The position numbers were made by a program, and so were the translations under genes. Positions 47,616 through 58,917 of a DNA stretch of 64,000 bases are shown piece after piece. Under the pieces are notes generated by a model. The model was not told where the DNA came from. It was given only the letters and a program-made list of their open reading frames with translations, and did no database searches. The stretch is taken from the NCBI RefSeq assembly GCF_037975245.1, contig NC_092561.1, positions 6,642,501-6,706,500 of the forward strand, written 5' to 3'. This DNA comes from Apostichopus japonicus. Its lineage: Eukaryota; Echinodermata; Holothuroidea; Aspidochirotida; Stichopodidae. Within the stretch, counting starts at the first letter, position 1, and each line of letters starts with the position of its first letter.

Positions 47616-50600
47616 CAGGTAGAATGCCCCTGTGGTGTATGAGGGGTACCAGTACTAGGTTCTGAATACTAATACCAAGACTTAAATACAGAAAAGCTGT
47701 ACTAGTTTCAGATCTGAATCAGGAAGATTTATGATAACATGACAGCAAAACGGCAAACAATTCCATATCACTTGTATGTGACCACATTCATCTTTGTTTT
47801 GTATATACCAACATCATTGTTTGACTTGTATTTATTTTCATATTTTGGAATTGTTATAGATTTCAAAATACCAAACCCTGTGCGTTTTTAAACAGTAAGA
47901 ATGTCTTTTGAAAGAGAATTATCAATGGAAGAATGCAGGCAGCTACCAGGCAGTGCCAATGGAATTTTTACTGAGAAGTACCAAATGTACATCATCGAAC
48001 TGTCCGTGACTTTGAAAAAGTCAATTTTGAAAATCATCGGAATAAATGAAATGATTTTTTTATACCCTGCTAATGAGAGGGAAGATATTAAAGTGAACCA
48101 GTTCCACCCACCAACTGCACAGTGCCAGTAATATATAATAAATATATAAATAAAAGGAGGCACAAACCAAAGGAGGCACCAACCCAAACCATCAAGTTTA
48201 TCTATATAAATGACAGAGATCTTTGCGACTCCCCCCAAAAAACAGCTGATAACAATCTTGCTCCATTTGGGAGATATCCCTAGTTTAGAAAGTCGTTTCT
48301 GAGAGCAATAATTTTTTTAAATTTTTGCAAAGACATTGTGTCATCAGAATCTGAAACCATTAACTTCCTCTTTCTTTCTGTTCCGATTGCCAGATTAAAT
48401 AATTAACAGTGTTGACATTAAATCCAAATGCCATCATGAAGTCATGTTAAGGGCCTTGACATTTTAGGTTCAGCATTTGCAAAACCAATTTCCATAAAAT
48501 TACAGAAAATTTAATATTGCAAGAAATTAAGAAAAGCGTTTTGTAAGCATAATGAAGCGCATGTGACTCGATGATGTCATAATTAGACTTGATCAAGTCT
48601 CCAGCCTTGTGTGTGAAGGAATGTTAAATCTGCGATATCTCCCAAAATGAAATCAGTTGTTTCTAGTTGTTTGATTGAGGTTGTTCACAACATTTATTTC
48701 TATCACAAAGACCAATAATTGTGCGTTGGGTTTGAGTTCTCTTGAACACACAAGTTAATCAAACTAAGAGAATACCTTCTTTTATCAAAATTAAAATTTG
48801 TTAGAGATTGCTTGTATTCTTACACTGTTGTCCCCCCCTTTTCTCTGACACTTTCTTTTAAATTTCATGGGGAAAAAAATAGAAAATTCATTAAATTTTC
48901 CACTTTCTTTTCTCATTTGAAATGAAATTCAGCTGTGTATTCAACTATCAAAATCAACTACATTGCTTATGAGATTTCATTATTGAAGATTTATCGAAGA
49001 TTTACTCAATTCAAAGCCAAAACACACTGCTCTCTGTTACAGCAATTGACCATAATTACTGTGACCATTTTTCAATTTGTGCTACTGCTAGAATATGAAA
49101 CTGTACTTAAATATTACAATGCCCTTAGATATTCAAAATTTGATTTATGCCATTCTACCGCAGAATCATACTTAAACTATCATTTTTTAATTTGATTTTC
49201 TTCTTTTATGACTCAGTGATATTTAAGCAATATTTTAGACTCTATGAATATGAATGAATGATGCACAGGAAAATAATAATTTAATACCCTGAGCCCAGTA
49301 ATAGGAAACAAAAGTCTGATTTTTTCCAGGAAGATACCAAACAGAGAGAGAGGCCCTTTAAGTTCAAGTCAACTGTTCAATATTATGTTTACAAGCCATC
49401 CCAGCAATTTGTTCCACTTATGTTAGGCTATGTATGATTCATCCAAAAATCAACCAATCACCTGCTTTCTTTAATTCCATCCACAAGACATGCTATAAAG
49501 CTTAGGAACAAGAGAGTGCAATTCTGCCTTTATCCAGGTAAAAATATTTGATTTTAACCTTTTTTCTTTCTATCTATCTCTCTCCTGAAGATATCCACAC
49601 AATATTCTCATGATAACCAGGGGAAGAGATGGCCTTCCCTCACTCCATGAACGTCCATCCGAGAGACAGAAAACTGGAAGCTCTGGTATGTAAATACTAG
49701 ATTGTCGCCCTCTACTCCCTTCTCATTGTACCGCTGTCAGGATACCTTTCTGTAACATCATACTCTCAATATCTTGGTCTTCGTTTTTCTCTCTGGGAAA
49801 AAAAAAAGGGGATGCAAGAAAAAGAAGAAGAAAAATATGAGTCAAATGATGTTATAACTTGTTCCTGTTTCTAAAGGCTACCTGGTCTTCTTTCTGGACG
49901 GTGAAAATACCTTTTTATGATATGTGCTGATATTTACAATGAAACCATATACTCAATATAACTGTCTATGATTGAACTATGGGATGATCGTTAGTAAGAT
50001 TATCATTTTTCAATTATTTTATTCTTTTATATTTTTTTATTTATTTATTTAATTTATTTCCAGTATAAATATAAATATTTATAAACAGGACATCAAAAGT
50101 GAATATGTAACAAGAAAACAAAAATTTTAAAATGTTAGTGTACCAAAAAATATATATATATATATACAAAATGTACAAGTGCAGCTGTCTACAATAAATT
50201 ATCCAGATAACCATTTTGTAAATAAATAGCAGCACGATAAATAAAACTATTTCTATACACATTAATTCTGAATTTTGGTGTTATTGCTTTATTTCTCAAA
50301 TTATACCTAGTAGTTTCTCGAAGCAGAGCTCATGCTCATCCAAACTGGGGTTTGTTGACAGGAAAGGGGGGGGGGAGGGGGAGACCTACCACCTCAATCT
50401 GCAAATTGTTCAAATCAAAGTATTGTGATATTTTAGTTCTCTAGTACTAAGCTCAAACCAATGTTTCTCTCTGACTCTTAAAGATAAATTGAATTGAGAG
50501 TCCCTCGCTCTTAAACACTCTCTCACCAGAGGGAGGGGTGGGGGTGGTGGAGGGGGTGGGGTTGATCTATCAGAACTTGAATATACAAAATTTACAAATC

Positions 50601-51338
50601 TTGCTTCAGATCTGCTTTGAAAATGATCAACTCAATTATTAAAAAATATAAAAAAGAGAGGAATGAAACCAAAACTGAAAGAATACTTTTTTTTGTCTCA
50701 TATCGCAGAGCTGTCTATTTAGAGGTGCAAAGAACACAGGAAGGCATACACTGTAACCATGAATTTGGTATATATAGGTGATTATAATGAAGAGGAGAAT
50801 GTGAAAATTAAACACAACAATCACTTCCTTTAATAGCTTAAAGGCATTGAAGACTCGCCCAAAACCTTGTGCTGCCATCTCAAAAAGTTAACATTCTGTT
50901 GCTTGCAAGTGAAGGTTTATTCTTGTTATCTTTTATCTGGACCTGAGATGTCCATCGCTTCTATGTACACTGTGTTGTGGGTATTGACCGTAGCTGCATG
51001 TATTGACTGTACACTAGTGTCTAATTACCGACGGTAGCAAGCTGTGTGTGTATTTTCTGGGATCGATGGTGGTGTCTAACACCTGTTACACCTCATTCGA
51101 AACTAGGCCAGATTACCGGCATGAGACGTTTCTTTGTGTGCAAGTCTTCAACGCCTTTAAAACAAGAATGAGTTTTATGCCGAGGACTGATAGTTTTGAT
51201 TGCTTATAGGTTAAAGAAATGTTTTTTTTATTGAATGGTGGCGGTGCGTTGCTTTTCATGCCAGTATTATAAATCAAGTATGGTGCAGTGAGGCCGCTTT
51301 AAATGTGTCACTGAATTTTCATGCAGACAACTTTCGTC
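47616..51338. other. Non-coding stretch
   Basis: AT-rich. It contains a low-confidence exon candidate at 49621-49685, a short TA run near 50151, G-rich runs near 50365 and 50525, and otherwise nothing that I can support. Confidence 0.45.
49621..49685 (+). CDS. Weak candidate exon, product unknown
   Basis: A 65-base segment follows a pyrimidine-rich tract (49561-49590) and an ACCAG acceptor, and is followed by GTATGT, a consensus donor. All three forward frames are open over this short length (one reads EEMAFPHSMNVHPRDRKLEAL, another GRDGLPSLHERPSERQKTG), so the frame cannot be chosen. On the minus strand, which carries the bMERB exons, the same DNA has a CATACCAG acceptor-like sequence, so either strand is conceivable. 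No homology recognised. Confidence 0.18.
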
Positions 51339-51340
51339 TG

Positions 51341-51594
51341 CTAATACCACTCTATACTGTCCTCTCATATCATGCTTCATAGCACTCGTACTGACAGTAC
51401 GAACAGTTCCTAACCTTACTCTGGTTCTAATGCTAATAGCACTCTATACTGTCCTCTCATATCATGCTACATAGCACTTGTACTGGCAGTATGAACAGTT
51501 CCTAACCTTTCTTCCATAGAAAAACAAGATACTCATACTCATACTGTCCGGACAACAGTTTTGAAGCATGGTATGAAAGAACCGTATGGTATTA
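51341..51594. mobile_element. Foldback MITE (family F) with internal tandem duplication
   Basis: The left side CTAATACCACTCTATACTGT...CATGCTTCATAGCACTCG (51341-51390) is repeated in direct orientation 93 bases later (to about 51510). The right side GAAGCATGGTATGAAAG...GGTATTAC (to 51594) is the inverted counterpart of the left end. The same words make up the compact copy at 44180-44328. Confidence 0.6.
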
Positions 51595-51599
51595 CATTG

Positions 51600-53260
51600 C
51601 CCCTACTTGGTGCTTTAGAACAACATCTGACTCATACGCAGGGGTGCAACCAAGTGTACTTCTGGTCGGATGAACGCCCTCCCCCCACCCCCCCCCCCCA
51701 GAATAAAGTCAGTAGGCTTTAGCCCTTGCACTCCGCACCACTGGCAGACATACTATTACAAAAATTTGAGGGTCCTAAGGCAACTTGACGAAACACGGAC
51801 TTGAGTATGATAGGAAGGCATGAAGCCAGAAGTTTGTACTGTAGTGTAGGGGCCTAGGCCTACTGTAGCTAGGCCTAATTAAGCCTAAACGTTAGGACCT
51901 AACTTGCAGAAGTAGTGGAATCTTCTAAGGCAGCTTTTTTAGTTTTGCTCAGTTAATTTTCAAAATCCCCATGTAGACCTACATTTCAGATTGAATTTAA
52001 CATCAAGTAAATTCAGTTGCCAGCTAGTCCAGCACACTATACTGTATATGGTGTGCCTGACAACAAGTGCAGTAACACGCATGCGCTGGTATATGAGGAT
52101 GTATGAGAATGTGAACATGTGCCGTTCCCATAGGTTAGTGCCTTCCTGTTTGCACATGTCCGTTAGGAGAGTGCCGGCTTTCAAACGTCTTGCAAATGTA
52201 CGTATCTGGTGATATCTCACAAGACCTCAAGTTTTTTCCATCTCTCAAGAAAAGTTATAATGTGGCAAGTTGCATTGCCTCAAGAAGTGCGGTACAGTAT
52301 GATACTACATGTGATGCAGTATTTTTCGGGTTAGGGTTAACCCTAGGGGTTAACCCTAACCATAGGGTTTACCCGGTCCACAAGATACTTCATTCATTGG
52401 GCTGTATCATGCATGATGACATTGCTTGACATATTAAACTGTGTACAAAATGGTTCTCTTGAGAAATACTGTCACGTGACGATTGGCTGTGATATCTATA
52501 TATATATATATATGAATATGAATGAATGAGCAGAAAGGAATAAATATAGTTTCTGTATATATATGGCATAGCAGGGATATAATTGCTATAGGTAGTTTTA
52601 TATGTGTACCTTTGCGATCTGCAGCACAGTGATTATGAATAGATAAAATTCTATAAAGTGTACATAAGTCTAACATGAAATCGAAAAGAATCAAAGAAAA
52701 ACAGATAAAGTATTCAATAAAATATGATTCTCAAAGGAAAAACTTGTAATATTTGGAGAAAAAGTCTGATGCTGTAAATGAAGAGAAATTATCATCTAAA
52801 AGGATCTGCATTCCCATAAACAAAATCATTCAAATATGAAATTAATGTGCAACAGAGCTTTCCAGATTTGCAGTTTTAGCAAGAATAGATGGCAATCTAC
52901 TAGACTAGGCTCGTGATGAATGATGCATGACAAACTAATGTTTATTCATATTACCCTCTCATGCAAGAGAATCCCTTTTCTGAATTTGAAGGATATGTTC
53001 ACTCTCATATGGACTGAAATTTAAAGAAGAATGGTACCTACTACTATGGTCTAAAGCAAAGAGTAGCATAAAAAATATTTGAAAAATTCAGCTGTAATTG
53101 TCCCCCTTTTTTACAGGGAATTATTTTGTCTTCAAATTTTTTGTAGCAGTTTGGAACATTCTAAACGATTGTCTCGTATACTTAATATGGTTCCTTTGTG
53201 CAAATTATTCCCCTGATTTCAGATTTCTTTAAAATAAAAACAACTACACACAGGGGCATG
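51600..53260. other. Non-coding stretch
   Basis: Contains a C homopolymer near 51690, the telomere-like palindrome at 52329-52361 and a TA run near 52497. No supported gene. Confidence 0.45.
52329..52361. repeat. Telomere-like palindrome
   Basis: GGTTAGGGTTAACCC (52329-52343), a 3-base loop TAG, then the exact complement GGGTTAACCCTAACC (52347-52361). The arms carry TTAGGG and CCCTAA words in inverted orientation. Confidence 0.75.
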
Positions 53261-53440
53261 GAGAGCCATGTCAATCCAATTATGTCATCAAGACCCATTT
53301 CTCAAAACTTCCTTTTTCCTTAAAGGTCAAGGGACATATAGAGTTGGCTTTCAATAATGTAAAACTTAACAATTCTAATGTTAAGAAAAACCAAACTCTG
53401 CATCCATTTTCCATCTCCAAAGGGGTAGAAATTGTTTTTG

Positions 53441-53448
53441 TGACGTCA
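53441..53448. promoter_or_regulatory. Perfect CRE palindrome (1 of 2)
   Basis: TGACGTCA, the full cAMP-response element bound by CREB/ATF factors, in a CG-richer segment. A second perfect copy lies 187 bases downstream, and a short acidic ORF starts at 53765. Confidence 0.4.
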
Positions 53449-53627
53449 CGGGGGGGAGGCGCAGAAGAGGGCGAACATGTAACTGTTCTGCGCAGTGTAT
53501 TGAGAAAATCTTTAACTAGCGAAAATGACTTTTTTTCAAAAATTCCTCGCATTTTCCTCCTTTTCAAGCAACGAAAACTCTGCAAAAATCTGCTAAATTG
53601 ACTCGGTTAGGAAAAGTAGAAAACAAA

Positions 53628-53635
53628 TGACGTCA
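53628..53635. promoter_or_regulatory. Perfect CRE palindrome (2 of 2)
   Basis: TGACGTCA within AAATGACGTCATTT, a 14-base palindrome. It lies about 130 bases upstream of the ATG at 53765. Confidence 0.4.
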
Positions 53636-53764
53636 TTTGTTTACCAAGTCGAAACTGTATGATATCGTTGCGGGGAACTGCTTACTGCTACCACATACAG
53701 TTGGTGTACATGCACTATTAATACGCATACACAGCATGTATAGCTAGCTCATACATATTGCAAA

Positions 53765-53914
53765 ATGGCGGCCGGTGGCATTGACCGTAAATTTAATGAT
53801 TGAAGCTTTCGGATTCAGATAGCGATAACGAAGAAGGCCAAGAAATGGAGGACATGTTTGACAATCGTGGGGAAGTTGTCCCCTATGTAGGAGGCCGGAT
53901 CGGACATCGATGTC
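53765..53914 (+). pseudogene. Frameshifted acidic N-terminal coding remnant
   Basis: ATG at 53765 opens MAAGGIDRKFND and stops at 53801-53803. In the next frame the DNA continues as LSDSDSDNEEGQEMEDMFDN and then RGEVVPY and a CRNC end with a stop near 53914. The acidic Ser-Asp-Glu start, VPY block and Cys-x-x-Cys pair resemble the N-terminal part of proteins with a P2X7-intracellular-like zinc region that are common in marine invertebrate genomes and some transposons. The resemblance is weak and from general memory. A single frame change separates the two halves, so this is either a broken copy or a misread first exon. Confidence 0.3.
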
Positions 53915-54812
53915 GAAACTGCTTGTCTTGACGGAACACAATAGTAATGTTTGGCCTAGTGTACTATATATAGGCTAGTAGTGTGACTAGTTATGCCTAG
54001 ATCCGATTTTGTTACCTTACTTTCCCCATGATAGAAATAACTCGGAAATAAATCTTGGTCTTAGGCAGCTAGGCTAGCTGAGTGCAGTGTTACTGAGCTA
54101 TGAGTGTTAGACAAACACGAAACTTGCGCAAATCTCGGTACTGTTGTGCACCCATTTTCAAATATACATGTGACATATTATTTACGTCTTGGATCTTGGT
54201 TAGCACATTTTGCCTATGTCGTTTTGGCCACCGTGGTAGGTCCCCCCATGACGTCTATCATATCTTACAGGATGAGCTTGGTAATTAACTTAATTAAAAC
54301 AGCAAAGAAACAATCGTGGAACTCCAAATTTGGAGTATAGGGTTTTGATATATAGCTTCTCAATCTGTGCAAGTTTGAAGGGAATCTGCTACGTGTATCT
54401 TGACATTTAAGTACATCACGAAACTGAGAATCCATTATTCTTAAAATACTATTTTACGCCAGGCACTCTAAAATTACCACCCAGAGAGACAGCTAGGGAT
54501 GTAGCTCGACTGACTCCACGACTACTTTAGTAGTTTCAAATGGATACGCCAGAAAACTTTCAATATTTCATATTCATGACTAGGTCAATCCAGATTTATG
54601 GTTTGGATATATCATTTTAAAGCAAATTTCGAGCCTAATTGCATATCAACAGATGTTGCCGACAAAGCTTTCAGTCGAACATTACGTTTACGATTTTGGA
54701 ATTAAAATGATTTTACACTAGTCTGTTAGTCCTACTCCAACCCCCCACCCCCCCCCTCCCGCCAGGAGGTACAAACTACCATCGGAGTAAAACAAATCAT
54801 AATCGGACTTAC

Positions 54813-54927
54813 TTGAGTCTCTCGTCCTCCAACCAAGCCACAATTGCATCTCGTTGTTCCACCACCTCCAGCATCTCCTCCAGGAGGAGGGCTTCCACCT
54901 TCCTGTCCTCTTCACTCTTCTTGGAAT
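54813..54927 (-). CDS. bMERB domain exon C (MICAL-like protein)
   Basis: Minus-strand exon of 115 bases with acceptor TTCTGATTCAG and donor GTAAGT. It opens with two bases that complete a codon left by exon B, and encodes DSKKSEEDRKVEALLLEEML then EVVEQRDAIVAWLEDERL, ending two bases into a Lys or Asn codon. EMLEVVEQRDA-V--LE--RL is the signature of the last long helix of the bMERB domain in MICAL, MICAL-L and EHBP1 proteins, which binds Rab GTPases of the Rab8 group. The remaining tail exon should lie below 54813 on the same strand, but I could not identify it confidently. Confidence 0.82.
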
Positions 54928-55682
54928 CTGAATCAGAAGCAAGCAGAAAAGCAAAATATGTGATTTAATGAGAGGGTGTGGTGCAGGGATGGGCCTGGGG
55001 TAAAAAAAAAATCACGGAACTTTGCAAACATTGCGGTATAGGCTCCAGTTTGCGTATGCTACAGTGTGTTAGGATAATAGTTTTTGTCACGAGGTAGAAA
55101 AGAAATCACAGATATTCCGTGAACTCGTGGAAAAAGGTCATGCCTGGTGGTATCAAAGTCAAATAATTCATTGCTTTATTTGTGCAAAGAAAGAGAATTG
55201 ATACTATTGGGGGAAACAAAATCTTGAAATTTCTCTAAGCTCTGAAACATTCTCATCCTCCTGGGTACACTTTCTCAAGTCATATTTTCATTTTTTTGGG
55301 GGGAGGAGGGGGTGTGGGGGGGGGAACCTATTCAAAAATTAATTTCAAAAGATGTGAGGAGCATGGTGTGCCAGAAAAAGCACCTAGTATAAATGGTTTA
55401 TCATAGGCACAGATTTAAAAACAAAAATATGATTCAAAAAAATTGGGATGTAATTTAAATTTCTGCATCTTATCTTCTCCTCCACACTCATCTCTGATTC
55501 CATCGATTCTTTGATGCCTTAAAAGAAGTACAATCGGGTCAAAGTTGTGCAAGGGGGTGAAAATAAACTTATTTAATCCCGACATATTTGGCAACTGACA
55601 GAATCTGTAATTACAAAGAAACCTACAAAAAAAAACTTGAAATTATAAAAAAAAATTCTGCTTTTGTCCTGAGAAAACTCAC
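54928..55682 (-). other. Intron between bMERB exons B and C
   Basis: The 755-base interval has GT...AG ends on the minus strand. It contains a G-rich run near 55298-55324. No further exon is needed because exons B and C join in phase with the expected residues. Confidence 0.75.
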
Positions 55683-55856
55683 CATCCACAGCCAGTCTTG
55701 TCCTGATTTCTTGTTCCAGATGACTATGCCTGTCTTCTAATTCAAGTTCCCAGGCCTGGGCCATCAATTCCGACTCGAACCTGACCAGAGCATTCTTTTC
55801 ATTCACTAGACTAAACCACTGGGCCATCAAGTCTTGCTCAGGGACAGCCTCTTCAC
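55683..55856 (-). CDS. bMERB domain exon B (MICAL-like protein)
   Basis: Minus-strand exon of 174 bases between acceptor CAACTCTGTAG and donor GTGAGT, phase 1 in and phase 1 out. It encodes GEEAVPEQDLMAQWFSLVNE, then KNALVRFESELMAQAWELELEDRHSHLEQE and IRTRLAVD. W-x-LV-EKN-LVR-ESEL and ELELEDRHS-LEQ are hallmark blocks of the MICAL/MICAL-L bMERB domain (antiparallel coiled-coil helices). Joined to exon C the junction residue is Asp, giving LAVDDSKKSEEDR, exactly as the family pattern predicts. The open frame that continues past the donor encodes only AT-driven residues, supporting the splice. Confidence 0.86.
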
Positions 55857-56655
55857 CTACAGAGTTGAAGAAGGAGAACACAAAGTTTTAAATAAACAGT
55901 TTTTTTAAGAAAATGGATGAAAAGAGTTAGAACTTTAGTTTCTCCAACGAAACTAATCTTAAAGAGATAACACCTGACAAGCAATTCATACATGCAAGCA
56001 ATTCATACATGCAAGCAATTCATACAAGCAATTCATACAAGCATTCATACAAGCATTCATACAAGCAATTCATACAAGCAATTCATACCACAAAATGTCC
56101 TCAGATGAAATTCTGTTACCAACCTCTACGATTTAATTTTTTAATTTTTTTGCAATATAATTTTTTTTAATGATTTTAATTTTTGTTTTTTTAATGATTT
56201 AAATTTTTTTTTTGGGTGATCTAATTATTTTATTTGGCACTAATAGGTAGTAAACAATAAGAAAGAAGTACAAAGAGCTATTTACTAAACAGCTGCTGGA
56301 TACATAACTAATCTAGACTGTGGTTTAACGAGCAATCTCATCATTCCTGTCTTTTTCTCATGTCTGAAGTTTTTTCTCTCACTTTAGACTTAATGCCTTG
56401 GTCACCTTCCAAATATTCTTCAATTTTGCCATCGGTGCCCTTTAAAAAGCTGAAAAACGTCTGTGATGCCACGTCCAGTTGCCATCTTCCATCAAAACCC
56501 AAAGAAATTTTGAACCTGTCCAAAATAACAATGCCTTGCACCTCCCAATTCTTAAATTGGGGCCTGATACCACATATGAGGTGGGGGGGGGGGAGACGAG
56601 TGGGTCATCAATAAACATGCCACACTCTGGACCGAGATGAACCCTTTGAACCTAC
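55857..56655 (-). other. Intron between bMERB exons A and B
   Basis: The 799-base interval has GT...AG ends. It holds the tandem repeat at 55978-56089 and T-rich sequence. Confidence 0.75.
55978..56089. repeat. Short tandem repeat, unit CAAGCAATTCATA
   Basis: Eight copies of 11-16 bases, alternating CAAGCAATTCATACATG, CAAGCAATTCATA and CAAGCATTCATA, within the A-B intron. Confidence 0.9.
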
Positions 56656-56863
56656 CACCTTCTCGTCTGAGAGCCTTCTCGACCTCCACACCCCTCGCTT
56701 CCAGCTCCCTCTGTTTGACCTCAGCCTCTTGTAGTTGGCGCTGGATCTCCTGCGCCATGCGGTGCCTCTTGAGTTGTTGCTGCCTGTGCTGTTTCCTCGC
56801 CTCCCTCTGAACTCTTCTCGTCAACTTGGCGTTCAGTTCCTCTTCTTCCATCTTGCGTTTTTC
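56656..56863 (-). CDS. bMERB domain exon A (MICAL-like protein)
   Basis: Minus-strand exon of 208 bases. Acceptor is ATTAAAACAG. The donor is either GTAGGT (end 56656, preferred) or GTGGTA (end 56659); both leave phase 1 and differ by one Gly. It encodes a highly charged coiled coil, EKRKMEEEELNAKLTRRVQR, then QHRQQQLKRHRMAQEIQRQL and QEAEVKQRELEARGVEVEKA LRREG. IQRQL-E-EVKQRELE--GVE-EKALR is the conserved start of the bMERB domain in MICAL and MICAL-like proteins. Together exons A-C give most of one bMERB domain. The catalytic, CH and LIM parts, if this is a full MICAL, must lie upstream outside the window or in unrecognised exons. MICAL versus MICAL-L versus EHBP1 cannot be settled from this domain alone, though the sequence looks closest to MICAL. 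Confidence 0.86.
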
Positions 56864-58884
56864 CTGTTTTAATTTGGATCAAAATCAAAGAGAGATATTT
56901 GAATGACGAAGAGAAAGAAGAATGGTTTTGAAGCAACTATAATATATGTCTCTTTCATGTGACATCGGGTAGCTGGAGATACAAACAACGTGGATAGAAT
57001 ATTGAAGAACAGCCACAGAGATATTTCACTATGTATACCATTTCAAAACATTGAGGTAATCCATTTGGGCTTTGATCCTTATAAATTTGCTTAATCCACC
57101 TCAAAACTCAATTCTTACATATTTGTAACTTATAATACATAAATAATGAAAAGAAGAACTTAATATTAAATTTTACTTAATTGTAGATAATTCAGTCAAG
57201 AAAAGGCAAATACTCCATAAATTTAATGCCACCTTTGTAAAATAATTAAAATTAGAAAAAAATCCCATTTTTCCTTTTTACAGCATGCTCTTTTCGTCCT
57301 TTTAATAGTCCATGTTCTTTCAAAACGAGAAGTATAATTTGCTGTCTCTTACAAAACGTTCACACCTTATTTTAACTACGTAGGGTAGCTCTTTCTGGTA
57401 TTCTAAACAGCCCATAAAATGTTCATTCAGGCTCAAATTTAATCCAGGCTATTCACACGAGCCAAAGTTGGCAACGGAAACAAAATATTAAAATGTGCAA
57501 CAAAAGGAATTGACCATTGTTGGAAAAGGAAGGAAATATTCGGAATACAAGTGACCAGTTTTGGTGATTCTAGCAAATTTGGTTTGGAAACTTTTCAACT
57601 GCTGTGTGATTGTGTATCCTTAATCACAACAAAGAACGATTTCTTTCTTTTTTTGTGCAAAAAAAACAAATTTGAGAAAAAATTTACAATTTTTCAATGC
57701 ACAAAATTGAGATGCCAGGACCAAACAGGATGCATTTGTGGTTATTATCAGAATAAACACTCAGTTTAAATCATCGCTAGAAGCTCTGACCATATGTCCC
57801 ACATTAACAATTTATGAATGACAGGTGGGAGAAATAGATTGGGAATTTTGGTTGATTGTGAACTGGAAATACGGAACAATTATATTCCTCACCCACTTCA
57901 TCCCACTTGTGCATAATTCCACATACATATGGGTCAGGTTGGGAGAAAGGGGAGGAGGTCAAGATTTCCATTGATTTCACATTAACTGATTACGAGAACA
58001 ATTCCGCCACCCCGTCCACCACCTTTCTCACCCTCTACATGAGATTTTCATGCAGTCCACATTAATACATAAAAAAAATATCTCAATATTATAATCATAG
58101 AAGACACAGATACACATTTCCAGACACAGATTTTGTGCAATACAAATATTTGTGCATATATATATCGAAAATGAAATCAATATAAAAAAGACGGACATAC
58201 ATGCATGACATCCTCGAAAATAAATTTCTCAACTGAACACCTATGTTGTCTTTCATAGAGACCTTGGGTGCTAAACCTAACGCCCACCCGATACCTTTAA
58301 ACAAACTTTTATATCCATTCACATTGTACAAAGCAAAATACCAAAAGACTAAGAAATCGTCACCATGGGATGATCGTCATGGAAACAATTTTTAAAGTAC
58401 AACCCAAACTGCTGCAAGATATTTAAGTTTTCATCTCTAAGGCTTGTGTTACGTGACTTCGTAGTCGTATGTTAAGTAAGTCGTGAAGCTTTGGCCAGCC
58501 ACAAGGAATTACAATATTCACTCATGTGCAATTCCTTGCTCCTCCCCTTCCCCCCCCCCCCCCCCGCCCACCCTCCTCCAAAAAAGACCTAAAACTGTTG
58601 TTAACTACATTGCAATTCAAATTTCTTTCCACAAATATTGGGGAAAAAGTTAAAAGGCCCATTCTGGTGATGCTACTACACACAGTCATTGTTTCCATTT
58701 AAATAATTCAACCAATGGTTTCTCATTATACAGATCACATGACCTAGATACATGGAAGCTGTACAGCTGGATGCAGACTTGTGCACACTACACAAGAGAG
58801 TAACCGTGGTAACAATTAAAACAAATCAATGCTCATTAAAAAAAAAAAAAAAAAAATCATTTTTCATTTTTTTTTTAAGCCTTT

Positions 58885-58917
58885 GAAGAAGATCCTGCTA
58901 GGATCGAACGTCAGGCC
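58885..58917 (+). repeat. Dispersed repeat core, copy 2
   Basis: GAAGATCCTGCTAGGATCGA followed by ACGTCAGGCC, one base shorter than the copy at 183-214. It is preceded by a poly-A run and T-rich sequence, compatible with a retroposed element. Confidence 0.65.

Noticed and set aside
47901-48131. 76-residue + ORF beginning MSFERELSMEECRQL
   Set aside because: Reasonable composition at first, but it overlaps an opposite-strand ORF, has no recognisable motif and no clear splice context.
50639-50878. Minus-strand ORF beginning MAAQGFGRVFNAFK with a hydrophobic stretch
   Set aside because: Looked like a short membrane protein or a tail exon of the bMERB gene, but there is no family match, no donor, and the later part is AT-driven.
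55440-55520. Possible extra exon between bMERB exons B and C
   Set aside because: Exons B and C already join in phase with the expected family sequence; inclusion would break the domain.
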